From the NCBI RefSeq assembly GCF_002585305.1, contig NZ_NUNF01000024.1, positions 28,275 through 92,274 on the forward strand: DNA of 64,000 nucleotides, given 5' to 3'. Shown here piece by piece: positions 28,946 through 38,197 of this stretch (position 1 is the first letter of the stretch; every line of letters starts with the position of its first letter). The notes below the pieces were generated by a model that saw nothing but the letters and a program-made list of their open reading frames with translations, had not been told where the DNA came from and did no database searches. The stretch is from Bacillus sp. AFS037270 (lineage in GTDB: Bacteria > Bacillota > Bacilli > Bacillales_B > DSM-18226). Made by a program: the position numbers and the translations under genes.

Positions 28946-29911
28946 CTGAAAACGGTAACAGTAGAACAACAAACCATTTCGGTATCCAAAAAAAGAAAAG
29001 TTGGAAGTAGCAAGGCATTGAAAAGCTTGCGAAAACATTGGCAGTTTTATTTACTGATTATTCCTTCCGTCCTCTATTTTATTATCTTTAAGTACATTCC
29101 CATGCTTGGAACTATTATTGCGTTTAAGGATTACAGTGTGGTTCAAGGAATCATGGGAAGTCCTTGGGCGGGGCTTAAGTACTTTAAACTATTTTTTGAT
29201 AACCCTGCAGCTTGGGATCTTATTAAGAATACATTGTTTATAAGTTTGTATGATATTGCAGCGTGCTTCCCATTGCCAATCATTTTGGCTATAGCACTTA
29301 ATGAAATTCGTCAAGGCCGGTTCAAAAAATTTGTACAGATTGTTACTTATGCTCCATATTTCATTTCTACAGTTGTATTAGTTTCCATGATTATTGTGTT
29401 GACATCACCAAGGCTTGGAATTTTTAATCACATCTTAGAAGCAATTGGGCTTCATTCCATTAATTTTATGGGAGACCCTGGTTTATTCCGTTCCATATAT
29501 GTTTGGTCGGATGTTTGGCAATTTACAGGTTATTCAGCCGTAATATATCTAGCCGCTCTTTCGGGTATTGATACTTCACTATATGAAGCGGCAAAAATAG
29601 ATGGTGCATCAAGACTGCAAAAAATTATCCATGTTGATCTGCCAGGGATTATGCCGGCTATTACGATTATTTTAATTTTAACAGTTGGAAACGTTATGGG
29701 AGTTGGTTTTGAAAAAATATTTTTAATGCAAAATCCGCTCAATTTAGATACATCAGAGGTGCTTTCAACCTACGTCTACAAAATGGGGCTTCTAAATGCA
29801 AACTACAGTTTTGCAGGAGCGATAGGACTTTTTAACTCTGTAGTAAACTTAATACTTCTTTTATTGGCAAATTTATTTGCGAAACGAATTTCAGGAAATA
29901 GTTTATGGTAA
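28946..29911 (+). CDS. ABC sugar transporter permease (LplB/YteP type), CTG start
   Basis: Permease with six helices and EAA loop YEAAKIDGASRLQKIIHVDLP; 321 residues from CTG 28946. AAGGAGGGA ends 7 bases before this CTG and the frame has no stop, adding a basic N-terminal tail (KTVTVEQQTISVSKKRKVG) that LplB-type permeases commonly have. The next candidate, TTG 29018, has no binding site. The first two genes of the operon are permeases and the binding protein comes last, the order usual for LplABC/YtcPQ-type transporters of oligo-uronide or complex plant sugars. No ATPase gene is present. Confidence 0.88.
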   Translation: MKTVTVEQQTISVSKKRKVGSSKALKSLRKHWQFYLLIIPSVLYFIIFKYIPMLGTIIAFKDYSVVQGIMGSPWAGLKYFKLFFDNPAAWDLIKNTLFISLYDIAACFPLPIILAIALNEIRQGRFKKFVQIVTYAPYFISTVVLVSMIIVLTSPRLGIFNHILEAIGLHSINFMGDPGLFRSIYVWSDVWQFTGYSAVIYLAALSGIDTSLYEAAKIDGASRLQKIIHVDLPGIMPAITIILILTVGNVMGVGFEKIFLMQNPLNLDTSEVLSTYVYKMGLLNANYSFAGAIGLFNSVVNLILLLLANLFAKRISGNSLW

Positions 29912-29943
29912 TGATTTTGCAAGAATAGGAGGGTGTGTTTTTA

Positions 29944-30840
29944 GTGGCAAAAGCAAATTCAATAAAAGAGTCTTTCGGTGACAAAGTGTTCCTTACCATT
30001 ATTTATACTTTTTTAATCTTTGTAGTAGTAATCGTTCTGTATCCATTGATATATATTGTTAGTTCATCACTTAGTAGTCCGCTAGCTGTTTCGTCTGGTA
30101 AGGTTTGGCTATGGCCGGTTGATTTTTCGTTAGAAGGCTATAAAGCTATATTTAGCAATTCACAGGTCTTAGTTGGTTATGCTAATTCCCTATTCTATAC
30201 CTTTTTTGGCACGATCGTTAGTGTCACTTTGACAGTGTTGTTTGCTTATCCGCTTTCTAGAAAGTCTTTCTATGGTCGTAATTTTTTGATGATTTTTATC
30301 TTATTTACAATGTTATTTTCAGGTGGATTAATTCCCGAATATCTTGTAGTTAAAAACCTACATATGTTGGATACCCGATGGGCTTTAATCATTCCAAAGG
30401 CTATTGCTGTTTGGCAGGTCATTATTGCTGTAACTTTTTTTAGGACAAGTATTCCTGAAGAAATCGTGGAAGCAAGCGAGATGGATGGTTGCAGCGACCT
30501 AAGATTTTTATGGTCAGTTGTTCTGCCGCTATCAAAACCTATTATTGCCGTATTAGTTTTAATGTATGCGATTTTTCAATGGAATTCTTATTTTGATGCC
30601 ATGCTTTATTTGAAATCTGAAGCATTATTCCCACTTCAGGTTGTTTTACGTAATATCCTTATTTTAAATACAACTTCATCTGCATCGATTGATGCACAAA
30701 AATTGATGGATATGAAACAACTCGCTGATTTGATGAAATATTCATTAATTGTAGTAGCCAGTCTTCCAGTTCTTATTATTTATCCATTTGTACAGCGTCA
30801 CTTTATGAAGGGTGTCTTAATTGGCTCAGTAAAGGGCTAA
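29944..30840 (+). CDS. ABC sugar transporter permease (LplC/YtcP type)
   Basis: Partner permease of about 298 residues with six helices, EAA loop VEASEMDGCSDLRFLWSVVLP and C-terminal MKGVLIGSVKG. AGGAGGG (29927-29933) favours GTG 29944 over GTG 29935, which lies only one base from it. Separated by 32 bp from the first permease and 28 bp from the binding protein. Confidence 0.9.
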   Translation: MAKANSIKESFGDKVFLTIIYTFLIFVVVIVLYPLIYIVSSSLSSPLAVSSGKVWLWPVDFSLEGYKAIFSNSQVLVGYANSLFYTFFGTIVSVTLTVLFAYPLSRKSFYGRNFLMIFILFTMLFSGGLIPEYLVVKNLHMLDTRWALIIPKAIAVWQVIIAVTFFRTSIPEEIVEASEMDGCSDLRFLWSVVLPLSKPIIAVLVLMYAIFQWNSYFDAMLYLKSEALFPLQVVLRNILILNTTSSASIDAQKLMDMKQLADLMKYSLIVVASLPVLIIYPFVQRHFMKGVLIGSVKG

Positions 30841-30868
30841 ATTTTTAAACATAAGGGGAGAGGTAGTT

Positions 30869-32509
30869 ATGAAAAAAGCAGGTATTTTGGCAATGCTTCT
30901 ATTTGTAGTACTTGCAACATTTTTAGCAGGCTGTACCGACAAAACAGAAACAACATCGTCAGGTAAATCAAAAGATGGTGAAGGGGAATTGTCAATTTTT
31001 GCTCCTCAAGGGGTAGGTAATACTAAATTAAGTACAAATTTTTTCACAAAGGAAGTAGAAAAAAAATTCAATGTTAAGATTAATTGGCAGACAACGACCT
31101 ATGATGCTACATCAGCTAGTCAAAAACGCCAAATCTCCTTAGCCAGCGGTGATTATCCAGACGCCTATATGTTGGTTCCTTGGGTGGATCATTTCTCTAC
31201 AAATGATTTGATAAAATATGGAAAACAGGGTGTTCTTATCCCACTAAATGACTTGATTAAAAAATATGCTCCAAATATTCAAAAAACGCTTGATACCAAT
31301 AAACAATTTAAGGCAATGACGGTTTCACCTGATGGAAATATCTATGGTATTTCACACTTGAATGAGTGTTACCATTGTACATGGCCATATAAAATGTGGA
31401 TAAATAATGAATGGTTGAAAAAGTTGAATTTGCCAATGCCAAAAACAACAGAAGATTTTAAAAATGTACTTGAAGCTTTTAAAAACCAGGACCCGAATGG
31501 TAACGGTAAAAAAGATGAAGTCCCGCTAAGTGGGGCAGTAGGTATCCCTGATACTAATGTTATTCCATTTCTAATGAACGGCTTTATTTATGATGATGGT
31601 AAAAAAAGGCTTCTGTTAAATAATGGAAAGGTTGACTTTGCGGCTGACAAGAAGGAATGGAAGCAGGGATTAGAATACATTCGTTCTTTATACAAGGATG
31701 GATTACTTGATCCAGGTGCATTCACCCAGAATAATGATGCATACCAAAAACTGGGGGATAATGCCTCAGCAGAAATTCTTGGTGCTGGAACAGCTACACA
31801 CCCGGGTGAGTTTGTTTCTGATCAAAAACGTTTGTATTCAGATAATTATGTAGCACTCGCGCCACTGCAAGGTCCAAATTCTGCTTATGCCACTTATAAT
31901 TACCCTGTTACTCCTGGAGCTGACTTTGTACTTACTAATAAAGCGTCGAAGGAAGATCAAATCGCAGCCATTAAGATCATAGACTACTTGTTTACAGCGG
32001 ATGGAAATATAAGGGGTCAATTTGGTAAAGAGGGTGTGGACTGGAGAAAGCCAAAAGATGGTGATGTTGCGATTGAAAAAAGTGCTAAACCGCTTTTCGC
32101 GTCGATACCCCTGAAAGACGGTGAAAAAACTCACAATAATGGATGGGGTCCAATCGCAGAATTCGGTTCTTCCAGTTCTTTTAGAAATGGGCAAATCCAA
32201 TCGACTCAAGTATTTACACCGGAAGGGTATGAACGCCGACTTCAAGATGCAACCCATTTGTATGAGGGTACGCAGCCAGATGATGTTTACCCAGCATGGT
32301 CCGTTTGGATGGATCCATCCGATGCAGATGAAGTAGCCATGTTAGAAACAAATATTCAAAATTATGTTAATCAGAGCCTTTTGAAGTTTGTAACAGGGGA
32401 AATGAACTTGGATACAGACTGGGAATCCTATGTCAAAGGGTTTGATAAATTAAACCTTAAACGTTATTTAAAAATAATGCAACAAGCATATGATAAATCT
32501 GAAAAGTAG
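30869..32509 (+). CDS. ABC transporter substrate-binding lipoprotein (LplA type)
   Basis: Large solute-binding lipoprotein of 546 residues with lipobox LAGC (Cys22). The mature region matches the LplA/YtcQ class of large oligosaccharide-binding proteins, with the calcium-like loop DPNGNGKKDEVP (residues about 210-222) typical of alginate- and uronide-binding relatives. AAGGGGAGAGG precedes the ATG. As part of the LacI-type regulon it probably binds a fucosylated oligosaccharide, to be cut inside the cell by GH95, GH31 and others (inference). Confidence 0.92.
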   Translation: MKKAGILAMLLFVVLATFLAGCTDKTETTSSGKSKDGEGELSIFAPQGVGNTKLSTNFFTKEVEKKFNVKINWQTTTYDATSASQKRQISLASGDYPDAYMLVPWVDHFSTNDLIKYGKQGVLIPLNDLIKKYAPNIQKTLDTNKQFKAMTVSPDGNIYGISHLNECYHCTWPYKMWINNEWLKKLNLPMPKTTEDFKNVLEAFKNQDPNGNGKKDEVPLSGAVGIPDTNVIPFLMNGFIYDDGKKRLLLNNGKVDFAADKKEWKQGLEYIRSLYKDGLLDPGAFTQNNDAYQKLGDNASAEILGAGTATHPGEFVSDQKRLYSDNYVALAPLQGPNSAYATYNYPVTPGADFVLTNKASKEDQIAAIKIIDYLFTADGNIRGQFGKEGVDWRKPKDGDVAIEKSAKPLFASIPLKDGEKTHNNGWGPIAEFGSSSSFRNGQIQSTQVFTPEGYERRLQDATHLYEGTQPDDVYPAWSVWMDPSDADEVAMLETNIQNYVNQSLLKFVTGEMNLDTDWESYVKGFDKLNLKRYLKIMQQAYDKSEK

Positions 32510-32542
32510 AACATGAAGAATTGTTCGTAATTTTAAAAAAAG

Positions 32543-32588
32543 TAAAATACCTCGGTCCAAAAAAGGTTTAGGACTGAGGTATTTTTTT
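32543..32588 (+). terminator. Rho-independent terminator after ABC operon
   Basis: AAAATACCTC..TCC / GGA..GAGGTATTTTTTT hairpin with a 12-base loop. Confidence 0.9.
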
Positions 32589-32607
32589 AAATTGAATCTT
32601 TAGAATG

Positions 32608-32621
32608 TTTTATCGCTAACA
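32608..32621. promoter_or_regulatory. Weak LacI-type operator before GH31
   Basis: TTTTATCGCTAACA matches the regulon palindrome at 12 of 14 positions, 70 bp before the GH31 start. No clear -35/-10 pair at the usual spacing was seen. Confidence 0.4.
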
Positions 32622-32690
32622 AGTAAGTAGACGATACCATTATTAGTTGTCGGAAGGTATTGAATAATATTGTGAAAAGGTGGTTGCAAC

Positions 32691-35113
32691 ATGGAGGTTG
32701 TGCACTATAAAAAACAAGTGGATCATTTGGTAATCAAATGCACAAATGGTTTGATGGAAGTCATTCCCTATACCAACTCAATTATTCGTATCCGTTATAC
32801 ATTGGGGAAGGAATTCGGCTTGAAGAAAAGCTTCATGGTTGGACCAAATGCGAAAGAACATGTTGTTTTTTCCGTAAAGGAAACAGAAAATGTGATCGTG
32901 TTTTCAACGTGCAATGTACAGATTCACATTAATAAACATACAGCTGCATTTACATATACCGACTCGTCGGGTAAGATTTTAGCAAAGGAACCGGAACGTG
33001 GTGGGAAAACACTTGTACCGGTTGAAGTGGTAAAATCTGTTTTTGATGAAAATACGGAGATTCAGAATTCACAAAATGTAGATGGTGCTCGTGCTAAAGC
33101 CATTCCAGCAAAACATGTTGTGGATCGAACGGCTTATCATACCAAACTTGAATTCGAATGGGCAGATGATGAAGCACTCTATGGTCTTGGTTCACACGAG
33201 GAAGGTGTTTTAAATTTAAGGGGCACTTATCAATATCTTTACCAGCAAAACATGAAAGCAGTGGTTCCTGTTTTGGTCTCAACGAAAGGGTACGGAGTGG
33301 TTGTGGATAGCTATTCGTTGATGACATTTCATGATGACTTGCATGGTTCATATATATGGACGGATACAGATAGCGAGATGGACTATTACTTTATATATGG
33401 ACCTGATTTTGATCAAATTGTGAGATGTTTCCGTCATATTACAGGAAAGGCACCTCTTTTACCAAAATGGTCATTCGGATATGTGCAATCTAAGGAAAGG
33501 TATAAATCTCAAGAAGAGTTAATCTCTATTGTAAAGGAATAAGGAGACGACAAATTCCTCTCGATTGTATTGTACTGGATTGGATGTCTTGGACAGGTGA
33601 ACTGTGGGGGCAGAAATCCTTTGATCCCGAACGTTTTCTAAATCCCGCACAAATGATGCGTGATATTCACGAGCTTAATGCAAAACTGATGGTTTCCATT
33701 TGGCCGATTATGAATAACGATGGTCCAAATCATGTTGAAATGAAGCAAAAGGGTTATCTTCTAGGGAATCAAGCGACATATGATGCATTTCGCCAAGAAG
33801 CACGCAATTTGTATTGGAAACAGGCAAATGAGGGGTTGTTTTCCCATGGCATCGATGCATGGTGGTGTGACTGTACAGAACCTTTTGAGGCTGATTGGAA
33901 TGGGGAAGTGAAACCTGAACCGGAAGAACGACTTCGAATCAACACAGAAGAATCAAAGAAATACTTGGACCCAGGTTATATTAATGCCTATTCGCTTCTT
34001 CATTCAAAGGGCATTTATGAAGGTCAGCGGAAGACAACCGAAACGAAACGGGTTGTAAACCTAACACGATCTGCTTATGCAGGCCAGCAAAAGTATGGGA
34101 CGATAACTTGGTCTGGAGATGTTGCTGCCAATTGGAAAACATTGCGAAACCAAATCGCTGATGGATTAAATTTCTGTATGACTGGCATGCCCTACTGGAC
34201 AGTGGATATAGGAGGATTCTTTGTTTCCAAAAAGGAACAGTGGTTTTGGAATGGAGATTATCAAGATGGTTGTGACGATTTAGGATACCGCGAGCTTTAC
34301 GTTCGATGGCTGCAATATGGTACATTTTTACCGATGTTCCGCTCTCATGGTACAGACACACCAAGAGAGGTTTGGAGATTTGGAGAGCCTGGCACGTTGT
34401 ATTATGATACGCTGGTAAAATTTATCAAGCTTCGATATAGATTGTTACCTTATATATATTCAGTCGCTGGTTGGGTGACTCATCAGGATTATACGATGAT
34501 GCGAGCCTTGGCATTTGATTTCAGAAATGATCCAAAAACGTATAATATCAAAGACCAATATATGTTTGGGCCAGCATTCTTAGTTAATCCCATAACAGAA
34601 CCAATGTATTATAAAAGCGGTTCGGTTAAGATTGAAGGTGCTGCGAAAAAACGTCTTGTATATTTGCCTTTTGGTTCAGATTGGTATGATTTCTGGACAG
34701 ACCAATGGATGAGCGGCGGTCAAACAATTGAGGCTCCAGCAGAACTTGAAACAATGCCTTTATATGTACGTGCCGGTTCTATTATTCCTATTGGACCAGA
34801 TATCCAATACAGTTCAGAAGAATCAACAGAACCTTTAGAATTGAGAGTTTATAAGGGGCAAGACGGAAGTTTTATGATGTATGAAGATGAAGGTGACAAT
34901 TACAACTATGTAAAGGGGGAATTTGCAACAATAATTATTCGCTGGGAAGACGAAAAAAATCGACTTGTAATAGATGAACGCCAAGGATCTTATCCCGAAA
35001 TGAAGAGTTCCATGGAATTATTGATCACCGTTATTACCGGTAGAGCGGCTTTCACTACTTGTACTCAAAAGAGAATTATTTACAACGGAAAACAGATGAT
35101 CATTAACTTTTAA
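32691..35113 (+). pseudogene. GH31 alpha-xylosidase/alpha-glucosidase, one frameshift
   Basis: Two frames join to one GH31 protein of about 807 residues. Frame one runs 32691 to about 33539 (beta-sandwich domain, ALYGLGSHEEGVLNLRG, PKWSFGYVQSKERY); frame two runs from about 33542 to 35113 (IPLDCIVLDWMSWTG, nucleophile region WWCDCTEPF, acid/base WSGD, MFRSHGTDTPREVW). One base is missing in GAATAAGG near 33540, creating the TAA. The WCDCTEP and RSHGTDTPREVW motifs favour alpha-xylosidase of the YicI/XylS kind, hence xyloglucan side chains, but this is not proven. No signal peptide. Real inactivation or sequencing error is undecided. Confidence 0.87.
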
Positions 35114-35527
35114 TATAAGACTAATAGGTTTTTAAAGTTAGAGGAATCAGAACGTTACTGCACAGATAGCAAAAGGGGAGTTTGAACCTACTTTTGAACC
35201 TTAGTCAAGTAATCTGGGACCCCTGTCAAGGACACATGAAAAAAAGCGATAAGATACTAAAAAGGTGATCCCTATTCTGAAATAGGGGTCATCTTTCTTT
35301 AATTCCATTGATAACGATAATTATAATAGTAAACCATATATTTCTATGGCGCATTTGATCTTAAACTTTGCTCATTGTATTCACCTAGTCCCCCATACTT
35401 TAAAAATTAAGTATATAAAAAATACCTATCGATGAAACACTCATTTTCAGGTGTCCTATCTATAGGTATCATATTAAACATCTTCCATTTCTTTTTCTTA
35501 ACAAAAAAAGTTCCTTCGTTTGGGGAG
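35114..35527. other. Intergenic region between GH31 and LacI regulator
   Basis: No gene supported. A bidirectional terminator lies at 35262-35300. The stretch CTGGGACCCCTGTCAAGGACAC (35214-35235) reads like the end of an IS3-type element, but no transposase or matching end is seen. Confidence 0.4.
35262..35300. terminator. Bidirectional terminator between converging genes
   Basis: AAGGTGATCCCTATT / AATAGGGGTCATCTT stem, loop CTGA, with TTTCTTT on the plus side and A-rich sequence on the other. Confidence 0.75.
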
Positions 35528-36556
35528 CTAAGATTTTCTTCCTTTATCACGTTGATGGAGAGAAGAGGTTCGCAAATGTATTTCAGAGGGCAGGACAATT
35601 TTTCTTGCTTTTTCAGGTGCTGCTCCTTCAATTCGTTCGATTAATAACTGTATGCCAATATACCCGAAATTGTATGCCTGTTGTTCTGCAACGGTTAATA
35701 TTGATTCATTTTCCGTATAATTTGGTACATCATATGACACAACGGCCATTTCTTCTGGGACTTTTATATTGTGTTTGTAAAGAATTTTCATCGTATTCAT
35801 TCCAATAAAGTTATTTGTTGCAAAAATAGCTGTTGGGCGTTCTTGCTCTGGTAAATTTAGAAGCTCTTGAATGGAATTTGTTACATCACTGTCCCGGAAT
35901 TGGCTTTCCTTAATTAAATGGTTGTTAACTGATATTCCATGTATCTTTAACGTATCAATATAGGATTGTTGTCTTTCACGAGCAGTCGACACAACTAAAG
36001 GACCATTTATAATGGCAATTTTTTGATGCCCTTGTTTAATTAAATGCTCAATTAACCTACGGGTGGTTGCTTCATTGTCGCTCAGAACTTGATCGCAGTC
36101 TATATCAGGAATATTGCGATCGATTAATACAAAAGGTATACCATGTTTGGTTAGTTTCTTCATATTTTTTTTAGAGTTATCATTTGCTGGAGCAATCAGT
36201 ACACCATCTGACCCGGTTGAAATAAGCATATCCATATACTTGGATTCTTTTTCAAAATTCTCATCGCTATTACATAGAAGAAGCTGATAGCCCATTTGCA
36301 TGGCTTTATCTTCCGCCCCGCGTGCAACGCTTGTGAAAAAGGGGTTGCCAATATCGGTGATCATAAGAGATAAAATTTTTGTTTTTTTAGTTATTAGATT
36401 CCTGGCAGAATTATTGGGAATATAATTTAATTCTTTAATAACCGTTTCAACTTTTTTTCGTGTTTCTTCACTGATTTTTTCTGATTTATTAATAACCCTT
36501 GAGACAGTCATTGCTGAAACATTGGCTTTCTTTGCAATATCATAAATGGTAACCAT
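35528..36556 (-). CDS. LacI-family transcriptional repressor of the fucose regulon
   Basis: Regulator of 342 residues. The N-terminus TIYDIAKKANVSAMTVSRVIN is the LacI helix-turn-helix, followed by the hinge NYIPNNSARNL and a periplasmic-binding-like sensor (GIPFVLIDRNIPDIDCDQVLSDN, STARERQQSYIDTL). TAGGAGGTAAAT precedes its ATG. A palindrome of the LacI type (36632-36645) lies 76 bp upstream, and five similar sites lie before other operons between 25.7 and 47.3 kb. I infer that it represses them all and that a fucose-derived metabolite is the inducer. Confidence 0.93.
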   Translation of the reverse strand: MVTIYDIAKKANVSAMTVSRVINKSEKISEETRKKVETVIKELNYIPNNSARNLITKKTKILSLMITDIGNPFFTSVARGAEDKAMQMGYQLLLCNSDENFEKESKYMDMLISTGSDGVLIAPANDNSKKNMKKLTKHGIPFVLIDRNIPDIDCDQVLSDNEATTRRLIEHLIKQGHQKIAIINGPLVVSTARERQQSYIDTLKIHGISVNNHLIKESQFRDSDVTNSIQELLNLPEQERPTAIFATNNFIGMNTMKILYKHNIKVPEEMAVVSYDVPNYTENESILTVAEQQAYNFGYIGIQLLIERIEGAAPEKARKIVLPSEIHLRTSSLHQRDKGRKS

Positions 36557-36631
36557 ATTTACCTCCTATCCACAAAAAGAATATTCTAACTTAAATTTTA
36601 GATGATTACAATAAATATATCAAGAAAAAAG

Positions 36632-36645
36632 TGTTATCGGTAACA
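36632..36645. promoter_or_regulatory. LacI-type operator before the regulator (fuc regulon site 4)
   Basis: TGTTATCGGTAACA, one centre base from the perfect palindrome; upstream of the minus-strand lacI-type gene, so autoregulation is likely. The surrounding divergent region 36557-36927 holds no gene. Confidence 0.8.
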
Positions 36646-36751
36646 AAGTTTATTGCAGGAAGGTTCCATCCGTTCATTATGGGAAAATTTTGGTAGATTT
36701 TACCTTAATTAAATTACTAAAATCTTCATTGTATTTATTTTTAAAAAGAAA

Positions 36752-36796
36752 TTGACGTAAGAATGCCAGTGTGTTAAATTTTTGTTACCGATATCA
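36752..36796 (+). promoter_or_regulatory. Promoter with LacI-type operator (fuc regulon site 5)
   Basis: TTGACG (36752-36757), 17 bp, TAAATT (36775-36780), 2 bp, TGTTACCGATATCA (36783-36796). Layout is identical to that at 25678. Drives the serine hydrolase and glycosidase operon. Confidence 0.8.
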
Positions 36797-36927
36797 TTTT
36801 GGAATGTTATGACTTTTACAACAATTAAATATAGTCATTGAGAGAATAAACATAGGTACAAGTTGATGAAAACAGCGATGCTTTTCGTACTTTATGCAGA
36901 AACAAATAGATTAGGAGAGTATGGAAA

Positions 36928-38109
36928 ATGTTGGGTGTAGGAGCCGTGGATCAAGTAAAAAAAATATTAACAAATAGTATAGAAAAAAATGAAATAGCCG
37001 GTGGAAATGTAATGGTGATAAAAGGCGGTAAAGAAATCTTTTACCATGAAGATGGTTTGGCTGATAGAGAAGCGGGGCTTCCAATTAGAAGAGATTCCAT
37101 TTTCAGATTATATTCCATGAGTAAGCCTGTTACTGCTGCCGCGGTGATGATTCTCTTAGAACGGGGGGAAATTGATTTATATGAACCTGTAAGTCAATTT
37201 CTCGATGGCTTTAAATATCAGATGGTGTGTGAAGGTGATAGGCTGGTTCCAACAGAACGTGAAGTCACACTGACAGATTTACTGTCCATGACCTCAGGAT
37301 TAGTATATGGAGGAGTGAACAGAGCCGGTAGGGAGACAGAGGCTTTGTTTCAGGAAATCGATAACCGGTTATTCAGTGATTCCCCAATGGGTACGGTGGA
37401 AGCGATGAATAAACTTGGAAAATGTGCCCTTGCCTTTCAGCCGGGATCGAATTGGCAGTATGGGATCTCTGCTGATGTACTGGGAGCGGTGGTAGAAGTG
37501 GTTAGCGGCAAACGTTTTGGAGAATTTTTACAGAAGGAGATATTTGGACCACTTGACATGCAGGATACTGGATTTTGGGTACCGGAAGAAAAAAGATTCC
37601 GACTTGTTAACGCCTATGCAGACAATGGAAAGGGTGAATTATTGCTTTATACAGGGAACCATTTAGGCATCATAAATAAGATGGATAGAGAACCAGCTTT
37701 TGAATCCGGGGGAGCAGGATTGGTTTCTACTATTGATGATTATGCAAGATTCGCTAAAATGCTGATGAATGAAGGAAGTTTGAATGGGGTTCAGATTCTA
37801 AGACCAAAAACTGTCAAATATTTAACGTCAGGAACCTTGAATGCTGCGCAGCAGAAAGGCTTTGACAATTGGTTTACACTAAGTGGACACAGCTATGGAA
37901 ACTTGATGCGTGTAATGACCGATTGCAGTAAGGCTGGGGGCCTTGGCAGTCTTGGTGAATATGGCTGGGATGGTTGGCTGGGGGCCTATTTTTGTAATTG
38001 TCCAAAGGACGATGTTACCTTCTTATTCATGATCCAGAAAACAGATGCGGGTACAACTGCCCTCACCAGAAAGCTTCGTAATATTTTACTAGGTTCATAC
38101 TGTAAATGA
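36928..38109 (+). CDS. Serine hydrolase, beta-lactamase/EstB family
   Basis: Class C beta-lactamase-like hydrolase of 393 residues. The catalytic SxxK is Ser63-Met-Ser-Lys66 (RLYSMSKPVTAAAVM); the second motif region is NWQYGISADVLG and the third near GGLGSLGEYGWDG. No signal peptide is present, so it is cytoplasmic and probably an esterase rather than a beta-lactamase. TTAGGAGAG lies 8 bases before ATG 36928. As first gene of the glycosidase operon it may remove acyl groups (for example acetyl) from the imported glycan (inference). Confidence 0.85.
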   Translation: MLGVGAVDQVKKILTNSIEKNEIAGGNVMVIKGGKEIFYHEDGLADREAGLPIRRDSIFRLYSMSKPVTAAAVMILLERGEIDLYEPVSQFLDGFKYQMVCEGDRLVPTEREVTLTDLLSMTSGLVYGGVNRAGRETEALFQEIDNRLFSDSPMGTVEAMNKLGKCALAFQPGSNWQYGISADVLGAVVEVVSGKRFGEFLQKEIFGPLDMQDTGFWVPEEKRFRLVNAYADNGKGELLLYTGNHLGIINKMDREPAFESGGAGLVSTIDDYARFAKMLMNEGSLNGVQILRPKTVKYLTSGTLNAAQQKGFDNWFTLSGHSYGNLMRVMTDCSKAGGLGSLGEYGWDGWLGAYFCNCPKDDVTFLFMIQKTDAGTTALTRKLRNILLGSYCK

Positions 38110-38197
38110 AAACGCTATCTTTATGTTGGCTACTATAGAAAGATTGCGTTGTTAATAAATGAAAAGGAAATGGAAAATGGCAAAAGGAGGGTTTATG

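Noticed and set aside
35303..35320. TTGATAACGATAAT as a further LacI-type operator
   Set aside because: Too many mismatches to the palindrome and located after a terminator with no gene starting nearby.
36861..36880. cre-like TGAAAACAGCGATGC before the serine hydrolase
   Set aside because: Spacing between halves is one base too long for a cre site.
36928..38109. Antibiotic-resistance beta-lactamase
   Set aside because: No signal peptide, second motif is YGIS rather than YxN, and operon context points to an esterase-like role.
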